Source of the DNA: Aotearoamyces nothofagi
Lineage: Eukaryota; Ascomycota; Leotiomycetes; Leotiales; Tympanidaceae
Direction: 5' to 3'
NCBI GenBank assembly: GCA_015345905.1
Contig: JADDTR010000035.1
Location: 1 to 64,000 of the forward strand
DNA: 64,000 bases
Below the pieces are notes generated by a model. That model saw only the letters and a program-made list of their open reading frames with translations. It had not been told where the DNA came from and did not search any database. This document shows, piece after piece, positions 9,587 through 22,290 of this stretch (within the stretch, counting starts at the first letter, position 1; each line of letters starts with the position of its first letter). Made by a program: the position numbers and the translations under genes.

Positions 9587-11301
9587 TCATGCGATCCAGG
9601 CTAGTATTCTGCCCCAAATAGAAGTTGGGACCTTGATACTCCACACAGTATCATCGTATTCGGAGCAGCCTGTAACAATATCCGCCTCTGATGCCTTCAC
9701 AAAGCTCGTCTTCTTTATAATCTTGTGACCTACGTACAACAGTACAAATAGGATCAAGCTAATATAGTTGACAAAGAAACTTGATGTATCCCATGGAATA
9801 AATGACGTGAACCCTTGCGTGAGGATAATCAACACGTTAAAGAATAGACCATAATATGAGAGGAATGGCTGCCATATCGCTTTATATGGGAGCGTGCTGC
9901 GAGGAATATTGCGCTGGGAGAGGGCGCGCATGAATGCTATATGGCAGCCATTGATGCATGCCCAAGTAATAAATCCTGCAACTCCTGAAATGTCGAGGAA
10001 CCAGTTAAACACGGTTCCACCGCTGTTGGAAAGGTTCAGGAAGGCGAGGAGACCAAATAAAGCCGTGAAAGCAACAGCAGGATATGGGACTCCTTTCTTG
10101 GTAGTCCTGAGAAATATGGCAGGCGCAGAGCCATCTTGTGCGAGACCCAGGAGAACACGGCTACCAGAGTATACGTTGGAGTTTGCAGCCGAAGACACGA
10201 CGAAGAGAAGGACCGCATTTATGAGACCTGGGAGAGTTTTAACACCAGCAAGGTTCGCAGCGATGACGAAGGGCGACGCGGTAGCGTCAGACGCAGACGA
10301 CAAGAGCTGATCGTTTGTGTAAGGAATTAGGAGGCCAATGAAGAATATGGTGAAGACGAAGAATAGCAAGATACGATAAAATGTCTTCCGGATAGCAGAT
10401 GGCACGTTCTTGCGAGGGTTCTCAGTCTCTCCCGCCGCAAGTCCTACTAATTCGGTACCCTGGTACGAAAACCCCGCCTGAATTAGCACAGCCCAGAACC
10501 CAACAAACTTGGCAAGAGGGCCGGTGGAGTCTAGAAGATATGGTGCGAAGGCGCCGGGATTTGACCAGGTTTTGAATCCAAGATACCCCTCCTGGCCTGC
10601 TCCAGCATCAATACAAATGCCGAAAATGAGGAATCCAACGATAGTGATAACCTTGATGGATGAGAACCAAAATTCCAGCTCGCCGTAGAAGCTGACCGGC
10701 AGGAAGTTGACAGCAGTAATGACGACCCAGAAGACGGAAATAAATATTCCTATTGACAGATTTGGGGCCCAATATTGGATAATCAAACCCGTGGCAGTGA
10801 GCTCCAAGGCATAGGTAAAGGCCCAAGAGAAGAAGTATATCCATCCCATCGCGAAGCCCAGGCTGGGGTCGACAAATCGTGTGGCATACGAGGTAAAGGC
10901 TCCGGAAATTGGGATATAGGAGGCCATCTCTCCGAGAGCAACCATAACAGAAAAGACAATTGTTCCAACGAAGGCATAGGCAATGAGGGCTCCTGCCGGG
11001 CCAGACTTTGAGAGCGCTCCACCGCTACCGATGAAGAGACCTGTGCCGATTGTGCCACCTTGGGATAATTAGCATACATCCTCTCAAGAACGAGAAACTG
11101 GCATGGAGACACACCGATTGCGATCATCTGCAAGTGTCTGCTCTTCAGCCTCCGCTGCAAGTCTGGGAATTGGCTGACGCCCTTCTCGGCATCTGGTGCA
11201 GAAGAGTCATAGTCGGCGCCGTGCGCACCGGAGTATCGCGCAGTGATCACATCGACATCTGGCGAGGCTACAGCCTTGTCGGTCGCAACATGCCGAGCCA
11301 T
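9587..11301 (-). CDS. Amino-acid permease of the YAT (APC) family
   Basis: Plasma-membrane transporter that would import amino acids by proton symport. Exons 11301-11115 and 11058-9587, with a 56-nt intron (GTGTGT...CCCAAG), give 552 aa. The intron splits the first conserved loop, and splicing restores IGGTIGTG, the substrate-backbone-binding motif of TM1, at about residues 62-69. The following sequence contains about twelve hydrophobic segments. The family signature is strong in TELVGLAAGETENPRKNVP. The acidic hydrophilic N-terminal tail (about 50 aa) is usual. The next in-frame codon upstream of 11301 that opens the frame is not ATG, so 11301 is chosen. It may border the terpenoid cluster; amino-acid substrate cannot be read from sequence. 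Confidence 0.93.
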
Positions 11302-12542
11302 GGAGGGGCAGTTGTGAGGTGAAGGATCAAGAGAACTGGAACAGCTCGTCGTCGATGCTGGCACTCGAGGAGAAGAGTCGAGTCGTCGGCAGAGGTCCAG
11401 TGGCCGAAGGATACGGGAATGGAGAGGGAGTAGTGTAGCTCCATCGGGTTCTTATTTATAATAGCCCTGAGCTGTTGAGTTAGGGTGAGAAGAAAGAAAA
11501 AGTTGGGACTCCGGTCGGGGCAGTGGCGGGACTACGGCAGTTCGGGGCGCACCATTACCGCCACTGACGCCAAACCTCTCAAATACACGCCCGGCGACCA
11601 CACAACCGCCATATCGACGACGACATCGAGTCTCATTGTTGAGGAATTGCCGCGATCCTACACTGTGCCACTGCCTGCCAGCTTGGCAGCTGGGCATTAC
11701 CGGAGGCCCAGCCTGCCTCTCCTCGAACGGCCTCATCGATGAGGACGCTTGCCTGGGCCACAATGTCTTTGTGTGTGGGATGCGCGCGCAGCCGGCAGAG
11801 CTGGGTATGTCCTCGACGAGACGGACAATGCTCGACTCTGTTCCCCCGGCCGTGTTCTCTCGACTCTATCCGCTCTCGTCTCTTGTATCACGCGCATTGC
11901 TATCACGTGGCCGTCTCGTGTTGCCGCCGTTGTCGCTGGCTGCGGTCGCCGCCGACGCTCGGCCGCGCTGTTACATGAGGATATTAAATCATCGTCAGGA
12001 CTGACTGCTACACTACTGGTACTGTATGGTGTGTGGTACTGCACCGTGTGTATGCAGGCCCGACATATTAGATCTAACAATCACTGGATATTTAGACACT
12101 TCTAACCTAGATGCTCCTAGTGCTTGTATTGATTCACATCCAACGCTTCGGCACAATATTAGATGTACAGTACATTTTTAGGTCGTTGAGGTTGGCGCTT
12201 AGGGGTAACACTCTTCTCTATGCAGACCTTAGAGGTAGACTAGTCTCATAGCTTTTGGTCAGGCACTGCATTGATGAGGTAGTGTGCGTCCTGGCCACTC
12301 GGATTCCTCCGGGGTAGCTAGACTTTAGTAACCCTAAGCCCACATCTCCACAGGAATACCATCAATTCTTGGCAACATCATCTACTGCGAAATGCTTCCA
12401 GAAGACCTCACTTAGAATAGACACCATTTCATAAGTGTACGCCACGATAACCCAAGACAGAAATCGTAGCTTAATTAATCTAATTGTCTGCACCAATTTG
12501 CGGCAAAAGTCTTGTCCTCTGATGGATACCTGTAGATAGCTT
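11302..12542. other. Intergenic, permease promoter and P450 3' flank
   Basis: GC-rich to about 12,000 with several overlapping open frames on both strands, which looks like base composition and not coding; then AT-rich. No splice-consistent gene found. Confidence 0.5.
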
Positions 12543-14769
12543 CTATGAAGACTGCGACATCAACCCAATCCGATCTAGAGATCGTGGGGCTATTGAGCAA
12601 TCATAATGCTCTAGATGACTGGGGCGTTTGGGTTAGTAGCGCTATATACAGACAGAGCTGCGATGTAGTGGTGCTTACTTCACAATGCCAGTAATAACCT
12701 GCGGATCAGGCGTGATCTCGGTGCCATCTGCCCTCTTGGCCTTCGTAAGGTTAAATGCCCAGAGAAGAGTCGTCACTGCAAGCCATACGGTGCCTCTACC
12801 AACATGCTGACCTGGGCATGCTCTGTTATGGGTTAGTATATAAGGTTGATAGTGTAGAGAAGTCTCTTGCCTGCGTCCTAGTCCAAAGTGGCTTATAGGC
12901 AATGGTTCACCGAGTCCACCTTCGCTAACTGGAGTATATCGGTCGGGATTGAAAATGTTGGGGTTGGTATATACTGTCTCGTCGTGTAGGATTGCGTGGG
13001 CATTGAGGAGGACTGTAGCTCTGTTTGGTGGCATTAGTATTGCGCTTGACTGGATTTGATTTTGTCAAGCAGCCTACCCTACAGAGTTATCAGTATGCAC
13101 ATTTTCACAGACTGCGAAACGCGATTCGCCATACCTTTAGGAATAAACATTCCGTTATAAACATCATCCTGCAAACACAAGTGTGGAGCCCCTGTTTATC
13201 GTCAGTATATCCATTCATGTTCTTAGCGTTGAGGGACGGCTATACCGAGGGGTGCTACCGGAACCCATCTGCTTTTCACATTAGAATTGTTTTATCGTGA
13301 AATATGTATAACTTGCCTCATAGATTCCTGAATAATCTTCTCCACGAAAGGGAGTTGATCCCGATGACTGAAGTTTGGAACAGTGTGCTTATCGATAACT
13401 CGGTCGACCTCAGCTTGTGCCTCGGCTTGAATGTCCGGGTTGTTCACCATCGCAAGCATGAAAGTTTTAATGGTTTGGAGTATCTAACGGTAGACTAGAT
13501 TAATAATTGGGAAGTTTCAGCTCCTACGATTGAACTCACTGTATCTTGACCTCCAACATACATAGTAGCCGCTGCTCCTTTGATGTCTTCATCTGTCATC
13601 ATTGGATCTGCTTTCCCGTTCTCCTTGAGTTCCAGCTGGCTCTTTAAAAAAGAAGTTCTTGCTTCTCCTTTAGCCTTAAGATAATAGTTAGTAGCAACTT
13701 TCTCATGGATAAAAGAGGATTGTACCATTGCTTCCTTGACTGCATCGTAAGGGACATTGCACATATTCCGAACATGGATTTGGCCCGAGCGGCAAATTCT
13801 GAGGGCTTTGATGAATTTTACGCTGTGCGGTAGCCGCCGAACTTAGAAATGCATTAGCAGAATCAACCAAAGAGGCTCAGACTATTGAGACTTACGAATT
13901 GGAAAGACATCGACGAGTGTTGCACCGGGAGTGCCACCACACTCGAGAGATTTCGCAACTGAATCTGCGAGATTGATGTAGGGATCATCATCTCTTGTAA
14001 TATCAAACCCGTATGTGATGGTTAGAATAGTGGCGGTAGCATACCTATGTATTCATCAGCAGGTTACTACAGTTGATAAGAGCTCTTGAAGGGGTAACTA
14101 ACCAGGAGAGCGACCGGTCCCAGTCTTGAGGATTTGCTGAAAGACGGGTAGCGAATCTTCTAATTTGTAACTCTTGAACGTGATGGTAGTTGATACACAC
14201 CGATGGTGACAATGCATTTTTTATCATCTTACGATGCATGCGAAAGACAGGACCAGCAGTAATGAATGGGAGCGATTTTTTCCAACCCTGTCTGCTCGAT
14301 CCATCAGCAAACTTGCTCGGTATACCACAATAGATTTACAAACTCCTCGAAGTAAGGAACGACCGGTCTTCCACAATACAGAGACCCTCTTCTCTCCAAT
14401 AGTTCGTGGCCTGCTGTGGCCGTATTCACGACAATAAAAGGCTGGCCCAAGAAGTGGACGTATATGAGATCGGAATCTGCAGCTATTAGCACTTTGGAGT
14501 TACACTGGCTTCGACTACTCGCTGTATTCCTTTGACCATTTTTTGAAGGTAAGCTCGGGTCTGTTGAGAGGGACGTAGCGGACATGGCCAATGATAGGAT
14601 CACCAGGTGGGCCTGGTGGCAATGGCAAAGCTGAAGACCTCTTGGAATTGCGACGGTACGAAGTAATTGCTAGCCCTATGAACAGAACAATAGATAAAAG
14701 AATGAAGCCGCTGCGTCCGAAGGGCTGTGGTTGTGTCTCCAGCAACCGATTCATCGAAAGCGACGGCAT
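12543..14769 (-). CDS. Cytochrome P450 monooxygenase, ER-anchored, 11 exons
   Basis: Heme-thiolate monooxygenase, probably oxidising the terpene made by the neighbouring synthase. Exons are 14769-14523, 14476-14340, 14287-14103, 14044-13896, 13841-13540, 13483-13317, 13268-13246, 13191-13135, 13018-12871, 12822-12679 and 12618-12543, giving 544 aa with reading phase closing at every junction. An N-terminal membrane anchor (GFILLSIVLFIGLAI) is followed by the proline hinge LPLPPGPPG. The I-helix region reads MYVGGQDTILQT, with Gln in place of the usual acidic residue before the Thr. The K-helix ExxR is E393-R396 (ESMRW). The heme loop is FGLGRRACPG with Cys474. The C-terminus CSIAPRS is typical of fungal P450s. 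Introns 1, 6 and 9 start with GC (GCGAGT, GCAAGT, GCAAGA). It is divergently placed to the terpene synthase. Confidence 0.93.
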
Positions 14770-16564
14770 CTTGGGAGAGGTGAACCCGGCTGGCAAATTG
14801 GCGGGCAGAGAGGACAGAAGGGTATTGGAATTGGCAGACAGATCCAGCAAGTCTGTAAGCTTAAGCTATGGACATGCTATATATATGCCATATACATGCC
14901 ATGTGAATACCCCAATCCGCTTGGAAGCGTGTCGTCCTGTAAACGGCAATTCTCATCAAGCAACGATACCTCGCGGGCCCGCACCCCATTATTCGGGGCT
15001 CCACATTATTGTTGCATATGCACACTGCAGCTCTTTTGCCAACGCAGACAGAATCCCGCGATCTGCAACGCAGACCGAGGAGGGCATGCCAAAACCAGGG
15101 AGCAAGCCCGGCCAGTGGAGTGCAGATACTGACGGAATGACGGAATCAAAGCACCATTCTCGCATGCAGCATGCAGGTATGGTATCGATGATAACGTTGC
15201 CCCTGCCCCTCCCTCCGCCCGTGCCGCTCTCTGCACCGTCGGTGCAGTGCGAGGCATGCCATCTGTGATCTCTACAATATCTACAAACCCTTGCTGTTCT
15301 CTTCTATCAGAGTAAGCAAGAGCACGTCAAGTCAGCGCCTCAACAGAAGAGTGTATGTGGTGTGTAGTATGCTTATTATCTTATCCCCTATCCCTTATCC
15401 CTTATCTCTTATCCGAGGCGCGTATCCTTCCCTTACCCGCAAATCAGATATGCCGCCGCTAGCCGATTTCGGGATTCTCAAGACTCCAGGATTCTACTCC
15501 GTAGGAACCCTTGATCCCACGATGGCCTCTTCGACTCTTCCTTCCTACCAATATGCTAGAAGGCTTTGCTAACTGAGCTGTCCAGTCCAGGTATGCTACC
15601 CCTAACCCTGCAGACCGGCTCCTACTCCTCTACAACCCGCCCCCCATGGTGCTCCACCATGACAGCACACTTAATGCACCCAGTGCTCCTGGATGCGAGA
15701 TGCTAGATGTGAGATGCTTCACAGGTGGATTCTGGCTACTCATGGTCCTGGCCTCCGCTCACTTCTTCCCGTGACGATCATCTCCTGGGTTACCTAATCC
15801 CTGGCCTGTATTGGATGCCATTTACTTGGACGGGTCCAGAGCCCACGCAAGCCTGGATTGCTGCATTATCCGCCTATGCTCCGTATACTCCATCATCTAG
15901 CAGCCAGTCAGTGGTATTATATGCACTTCCCGTCAACTCCGAAGCATGATTGCGGAGCCATTTCTGTCATTTGTAGCAAATCAATCTTGCTAGCTTCGGT
16001 ATGCCTGACCAAGAACTTGGATTGTGCATTTGAGACTCCACGTTCCTTTCGAGTACACACCATATCATACCACGCTTACGAGAGCATCCCATGAAGCCTT
16101 CGTCCACAGTTCAAAACATACCATGTATCCTCTGGTCCTAGACCGTACACTAAGGCTACTCAGCTACTGGGCTTTTATCTTGAAATCAGACACGATTCCT
16201 TGGCGTTCGAGCTATGTCTCCATTGGTCCAATGCATTGCCAGCGAAGAGGCATGAAGATTTATTGAACAAGGAGCAGATAGCCCTGTTGAGAGAGGGGCG
16301 GATTGGCCTATTTTGCAGGGAAAATGATATCAAGTCCCCAGGGACGGAGGGGCACTTGCTCTTAACACCGAATAAGGCATCATTCTCCACTCTCCTTCTG
16401 CCCGCGGGTATCGCTGTTGGAGATAAGAGAGACTATGCACTGGTCCAAATGCTGTTTGGCTTTAGATGTCTTAATTCCTTATTACTATGCGAAAGGCCAT
16501 CCTTATCCAAGAAAGTTGCTCGTCCCATCCTCGTATCCAGAGAAAACAATAGTCCAGAGTCAAA
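14770..16564. promoter_or_regulatory. Shared upstream region of P450 and terpene synthase
   Basis: 1.8 kb between two divergent genes, so it must hold both promoters. Seen inside: alternating CATGCTATATATATGCCATA-type sequence at about 14,875-14,905 close to the P450 start, and a CCCTTATC-type 8-bp repeat near 15,380-15,415. Short open frames exist but none has splice support. Confidence 0.5.
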
Positions 16565-18127
16565 ATGTTGACCCAACCTTCTTCCGAGCACCACCAGCTC
16601 GCTGCATTATTCAATGGCTTGAATGGCCAGGAACTCATTGTTCCGAGTCTGAAGACCATTCATCCTGGCTGGGCATTGGAGAGGCACTCTGACTACGAGA
16701 AACTGGGCGAAGACCTCAATACGTGGTGTAAAGGGTATACCTTCTGCACATTGGTTCTCTTAGTACTCCCTTGGACACAGATCTGATGCATTGCTTGATT
16801 TAGCTGGTGGACGGACTCGAGAATTCGCGGCATGCTTGAAGCCCTTGATCCAGCACTATGGACTGCTCTGTCGTACCCAAATATCTCATATGACAAGCTT
16901 CTATGCATAGGCAAGTGCTTGGCGTGGGTAAGTAACATAGGCATTGCGTACCTTCAGATTATCATAACTGATATTGCAGATTTTCGTCTGGGATGATGCT
17001 ATTGATGATGGAAAGTTTACGCATGATATCGAGGGAGCACTGAAATATGAACAAGAGACACTGATATTCATGGAAGATTGCTTCAATCCAGAGAAAGACA
17101 CTCTTTCCTTAACCCATGAGGATCCTGCAATCGAATCTTTCAAGGACTTTGCGCATGAAATCCGCGTCACTGGATCTCCTAGTAAGGCTTCCGTTGGAAC
17201 CTTAAGTGTTGTTACTAAGGCAGTTCCCGTTGCAAGCCAACGCTTCCTCGAGGAATGCCGTGACTGGGTCATATCAACGGCCGACTGCCAGAAACAGCGA
17301 GTCAAGACCGATGTGCCACAACTAGACAGTTATCTAAGGCGGAGGTCCCTCAATGTTGGTTTCTATCCATACATTGCATTGATTGAGTGCGTCGGCTTCC
17401 ATTCTTTGATGATTCTGGCTCTATATCTAACACAAGTCAAGATATGCCCATGATATCAGCATCCCGGATAAATGGTGGAAATCCAATGTAGATATGGAGA
17501 TCATATGGTATAACTCTGCTGTATTAGCTTTCATGTAAGTAAATTTTGCATCGATAACCTTACTAAATATCCCTTAGACTAATAATTTATAGCACGAATG
17601 ATATGGTTTCATTGGCGAAGGAGCTGGTAATTATACATTCTCGTCTACTGCCACGGTAATTATTCTAACCTTCAATTAGATTGCCGGACAGTTTGAAAGC
17701 TGGATCCCCCTCACTATGTACCATCGTGGTTTGTCTGTACAAGATGCCATGGATTCAACTGGCCAATTGGTCCTCGACGCATCTACTCATATCGTCGAGG
17801 CTGAGGAGCGCCTCTATAAGGATGTAGATCCAGAGCATCTTGCCGCTTTAAAAACATTCGTGCAAGGCATCAAGCACATTGATGTGTGTTGTCTCCAGCA
17901 TCCGTGAGTATCCCTATAACTCCCTTGACCAGACAATATAACTAATTTTTGCTAGTTATTCCTCGAACCGCTATCTAAAGCATGGTACGGTCCGACCAGA
18001 TGGGTCCATTCTTTTCAAGATGCAAATCAAAGGAGCGAATGAGCCTGTTTCCCAAACTGTGTCCGTTCAATCGACTATCAGCAGGCTACTCCGGCAGCTT
18101 GCAAAGTTCTTAGGATTAAGTATCTGA
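16565..18127 (+). CDS. Class I terpene synthase (fungal sesquiterpene-cyclase type)
   Basis: Ionises a prenyl diphosphate (most likely farnesyl diphosphate) and cyclises it; the probable core enzyme of the cluster. Seven exons (16565-16734, 16804-16927, 16980-17386, 17442-17534, 17593-17626, 17680-17903, 17956-18127) give 407 aa, in the usual single-domain range. Both metal-binding motifs are present: the aspartate-rich WDDAIDD (Asp103, Asp104, Asp107) and the NSE triad NDMVSLAKE (Asn267, Ser271, Glu275). LRRRSLNVGFYP between them matches the Arg-containing diphosphate-sensor helix, and SNRYL near the C-terminus contains the RY pair. All six introns are GT-AG. No prenyltransferase domain is fused. 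The product cannot be predicted, and a diterpene is not excluded. Confidence 0.93.
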
Positions 18128-18768
18128 TCTAACAAAGTTTGGTAGCTGGGGCCTCAAATAACATCTCATAGATACTTAGAAAGGTTAGAAAGTAGTTATG
18201 CTGATATCTATAGCTCATTCCATTGCTGCAAATATGCATTGTAAAGTGCCCAAGAGTGCGGTGATACGGCCCATCTATATATCTGGCTATGTATTATTGA
18301 TACCTTGCTCAGGTGCCTAGTGCTTACCATACTAATGAATAGAGTGTGATATTTCCCACGAGCACATCCAAACCAGTAACATCAGTCCAGAAAATTGATG
18401 TATGTGATACTGCAATCTACCCTCGGTTTAGACATTTTTATTTTTCAGTTTCGCAATAAAGGCTTAATTTGCAGGGCTGGCATTAGTAAATTTGCCAATA
18501 CACATTGCTAAAGAATGCAATACCCTTTTAAAACGCCCCTACTTTTCAACCCTATCCAAAGAAGGCTGGATGAGGGCTTGTTGATGATCGGTTTTTAATA
18601 GGGCGCATAATGTAAGAATATATACCGGAATAGCTTGTATTTCTGACAGAGTAGTAAACAGTATATGCCCCTTATATAGACCGATTGAATGATGCCAAAT
18701 GAAAAAGGCGGAACATTAAGAAATCATAACCAAATTAACTATTCTATATTGCTGTCTTGTATACCTTG
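18128..18768. other. Convergent 3' flank of terpene synthase and GMC oxidoreductase
   Basis: AT-rich, no coding signal. Expected to hold the poly(A) regions of the two converging genes. Confidence 0.6.
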
Positions 18769-20448
18769 CTACAACTGGGATTGGATTGCTATGTCATGAC
18801 CAATCTTCTCCCCAATGACATAGACGGCGGCCTGAATATGAGCAGCGAAGGGAAGTGGGATAATGCTGGCATCCGCTACTCTCAATCCATCAACTCCAAT
18901 TACACGAGCCGACGAGTCCACCACTTTCCCCATGGCACAGGTACCCATAGGATGATCCATCCCTGCGCCGAAGTCACGTACACGAGCTATGATATCTTCG
19001 TCGGAGATATCTGCAGTGATCGGAGTGTATCCGGCCGGAGCCGTCTCTTCTTCAATGATAGATCTACCCGCTACCGTCTCCGCGAGAACACGATGCAGCT
19101 GTCTTACCCCATCAACAAGAATATGGCGATCGATGTCAGTACTAAAAAAGTTGCTGTCAATGACTGGCGGAGACGACGGGTCGGCCGACGAAATGGTTAT
19201 ACTTCCCCGCGACGTAGGAGTCAAGAGAACGACAAGACTCGTCACAACAGAGCCATCAAACGGCGCATCTGTCCCTGTTTTATCTTTACCTAGTGGGGCA
19301 TAGATAACAACCTGCTCCAGATGACAGGCGCTCTTTTGCAGCAGAAGCTTTTCCGTCTCTAGGGTTACGGCATCGCTGCTCGTTTGCAATTTGGTCCTCA
19401 ATGCTTCATTTCGAGCAGACCCGAACCGAATGAAGTCAACGGGCCACCCGTTTAATAGGGCAGGATCAATCTTAAGAGCAGGCGACCCCAGCGAAAGACC
19501 TCGCTCAGCACCTTTCAGTCTCCACGTGCTGAACAAGACCAAGTGATCGGAAAGATTTCGCCCGACTTCCGGATTATGATGCACGAGGGGTATAGAGAGC
19601 TTGTTCAACACTTCTCTGTCGCCAATCCCGGACAGCAATAGAAGCTTGGCTGAACCGAAGGCGCCAGACGATACAATGACCTCTTTCCTGGCAGCTATCT
19701 TCCTCCCGCCAACGAGCTCAACCCCAACGGCTCTTGGCGTTCCAGATCCTGTATCAAAGGTGATCCTATGCACCAGGGTATTGACGAGAAGCGTGACGCC
19801 AGAGAGGTCGTAGAACTTGTTAGGAAACTGTCTCTTCTGTTCCCGAAATAGCTGTGTAAAGTCCGTCAGCCCATTTGGCAGGCCATCATTCCCATCGCCG
19901 ACATATTCGACGCCGGCCTCTTCCCAGGCTTTCTGCAAAATGTCACGGAGAGGCCACCTTGCCTCTCCTTGTGCATCAGCATTCACCCTTATGCTGTGCA
20001 AGGGACCATTGTAGCCATGATTCTTCGCATCTCTCCTTCCTACGTCTTCTGTTTCCGTTAAGCGAAAATATGGGAGGAGGGCCTCGTATTGCCAAGCCTG
20101 GTCTCCGACCATCTCAGCCCAAAGGTCGTAATGGCTTGATGGGCCTCTTGTCCAGGCTCCGCTATTGATGGCAGAAGTGCCACCAAGAGCCTTGCCCACA
20201 TCATAAAGTGCTCGGCGGTTTCCCAGCCCAGGATTGGGTTTAGAGTGGAAGTGCCATGCGTGCCGGCCATGCTGTACTGTACCTATTCCTTGGGAGCTGA
20301 CTGCTTCCGGATCATCCGACGCATCAATGCCGGCCTCAATCACAAGAACGGTCGCATGTGGAAGTTTGTTCTTGAGGCGAGCGGCGATTGTCAATCCAGC
20401 TGTTCCGGCACCAACAACAATATAGTCGAAGGAATCGGGTTCTGTCAT
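18769..20448 (-). CDS. GMC-family FAD oxidoreductase
   Basis: Flavin-dependent alcohol oxidase or dehydrogenase. Single exon of 559 aa, no intron, in the normal family range. The ATG at 20448 puts the Rossmann motif YIVVGAGTAG at residues 9-18; the upstream extension of the frame has no ATG. The second FAD segment GKALGGTSAIN is present. The C-terminal substrate/FAD signature DHPMGTCAMG and the catalytic His in PFAAHIQAA are intact. There is no signal peptide, so it is probably intracellular, unlike secreted aryl-alcohol or glucose oxidases. Its position between the terpene synthase and a methyltransferase suggests it oxidises an alcohol in the terpenoid pathway (inference). Confidence 0.93.
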   Translation of the reverse strand: MTEPDSFDYIVVGAGTAGLTIAARLKNKLPHATVLVIEAGIDASDDPEAVSSQGIGTVQHGRHAWHFHSKPNPGLGNRRALYDVGKALGGTSAINSGAWTRGPSSHYDLWAEMVGDQAWQYEALLPYFRLTETEDVGRRDAKNHGYNGPLHSIRVNADAQGEARWPLRDILQKAWEEAGVEYVGDGNDGLPNGLTDFTQLFREQKRQFPNKFYDLSGVTLLVNTLVHRITFDTGSGTPRAVGVELVGGRKIAARKEVIVSSGAFGSAKLLLLSGIGDREVLNKLSIPLVHHNPEVGRNLSDHLVLFSTWRLKGAERGLSLGSPALKIDPALLNGWPVDFIRFGSARNEALRTKLQTSSDAVTLETEKLLLQKSACHLEQVVIYAPLGKDKTGTDAPFDGSVVTSLVVLLTPTSRGSITISSADPSSPPVIDSNFFSTDIDRHILVDGVRQLHRVLAETVAGRSIIEEETAPAGYTPITADISDEDIIARVRDFGAGMDHPMGTCAMGKVVDSSARVIGVDGLRVADASIIPLPFAAHIQAAVYVIGEKIGHDIAIQSQL

Positions 20449-22290
20449 GACCCTGCGAGAAGTAGCGAGCAAGAGATAGAGGTACGTAGCAGCACTGGTT
20501 GGGCTACAGCGGGAACAACAGAGCACGAATACTGCCTAGGCACGGCGGCGGGTTGGAATTGCACAAGATCATATATTATATATTTACTGATCGCATGATT
20601 ACTCGTGACGTGGCATCCCGAAACACTCAAAATTTCCCGAGATGGGTAAGTGTTGACGATCCCTGAGAGCGGATACTCGAGGACGATTGTGCTTTGGTAT
20701 CAGACCAAAGAAAGGTTGAAAGAGCAAAGATTGAGTTCCCTCGCTTTTGCCTATATAGAAGGAACCGGCGGGTTAAAGAAATGCGTCTGGCTACATTTAC
20801 TCTATTTCAAAACCCCCTTCAACGTTCATTTGGCCGAACATCGCAGGGTTGATTGTCTCTTTTATTCCAGCTCGAGGCTCTTCAGTATGCCGGCCTTTTC
20901 CCCCTTCCAGTTTAGCATCGGTAGGATGCCTCTGTTCTGGCCCTTGTCGCCGATTAGATCAGTTCGTTGACAGGGTATAGGATCTAAGAGTGGGCGAGTA
21001 TTGTGTTAAACTTCCATCGGGGAAGTTCCTGGCATATAATTCCAGACAGAGCACTTCAAAATCAAATCGGCACAAACTATCAAGTACTAAAGCATAAATA
21101 TATGTTCGACGATGCCGTATCTGCCCCCTCGCTCGCTTAACTTGACCTTCCCCAGCTTCTCCTTTCTCCTTATGGCTATGGACTTTATCGATTCTCGAAT
21201 GGGCACAAGGCAGTATCAGTAGACGAGAATACCTGGACACTTAAATTCTGATTCAGAGTAACCTCTCGCCGATACATGACATGATTTTTCTCTCTCTAAC
21301 TTCCAGACACTCAGCAGCATCAATCTACCGTCATTGCATCACAAATTATACCATGTCGTATGGCAGCTCAGACCAGCCAGGTGATAGACTGGTACTACAC
21401 AGCGCTGTAGACTGTTCGTTCAGCCCAGCCTTGAAGATCCAGCTCACCACTAGCGTAGTGCATTAAACGTCAAAGTATTGAAGCGCATGTAAGAGTTCGT
21501 CTAATAGCCAGACAAGGCTTTACAGCGTCTATGATGGGAGAAGAGCACGAGAGCTTCGGTGACCAGGAGATAGAGATGTTAGAAGAGAAATCTTGAGACT
21601 ATTTGGAGAGCTGGCATGAGATAGCTATGCCAGGAAGGTCACAACAGGAGACCGTCTGCGATCACCGGTAGGTGGTTAGTTCTGCCAATTAGTTGTTGGT
21701 CGTGGTGGTAGATACTGCTACTGACTCGGAGATCTCTCTCTCCACGTCAACGATGCCCTCTATCTCTCTCATCGATGCTCAATCTCTAGCCATCTTTAGC
21801 CGCCGGGCGTCTTGAGGCTTCTTGAAACCCCAGCAAGCAGTCCACGACGACCGACACTCAATGGCCTGCATTAATGCTGTACTGCCGTGCACATTAATTA
21901 TCAAGGGGTGCATGCACGTCAAGCAATGACGCGAACCAAAGTGGGGCCTGCATGTTCCGAGGCGAAGGTGCTGGCCTGATCTGGCCTGACCGTCTGATCA
22001 TCGTCGTACCCCGTCTCTCTGCGGAGCTCTTTCCACATCCGTCTTGGGTACGATAACCCGTCTGGCATTTGGGGTAGGCGAGTACAGTTCGGATAGAAAT
22101 GGAATTAACAGTGTACCAGATCATCTAGAAGACCCCCCTCGATTCTGCAGTGCGGGCACTTCGAGGCTCGCTACCAGTCGCCGTCACCATGCACTCTGTA
22201 TACAAGGCTTCTATCAGCCATCGTTCGTAGTAGAATTGTGCCACCTTCGCCAGCCAACCAGCCGTCTATATACCATTTCTATATACCATT
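20449..22290. other. Intergenic, GMC promoter and methyltransferase 3' flank
   Basis: 1.84 kb without a supported gene. Many short frames; the stretch 21,700-21,900 is pyrimidine-rich with ATCTCTCTC-type runs. The first few hundred bases form the GMC promoter. Confidence 0.5.

Noticed and set aside
14591-15268. Frames of up to 225 codons on the + strand over the P450 5' exon and promoter
   Set aside because: Antisense shadow of the P450 first exon followed by promoter DNA.
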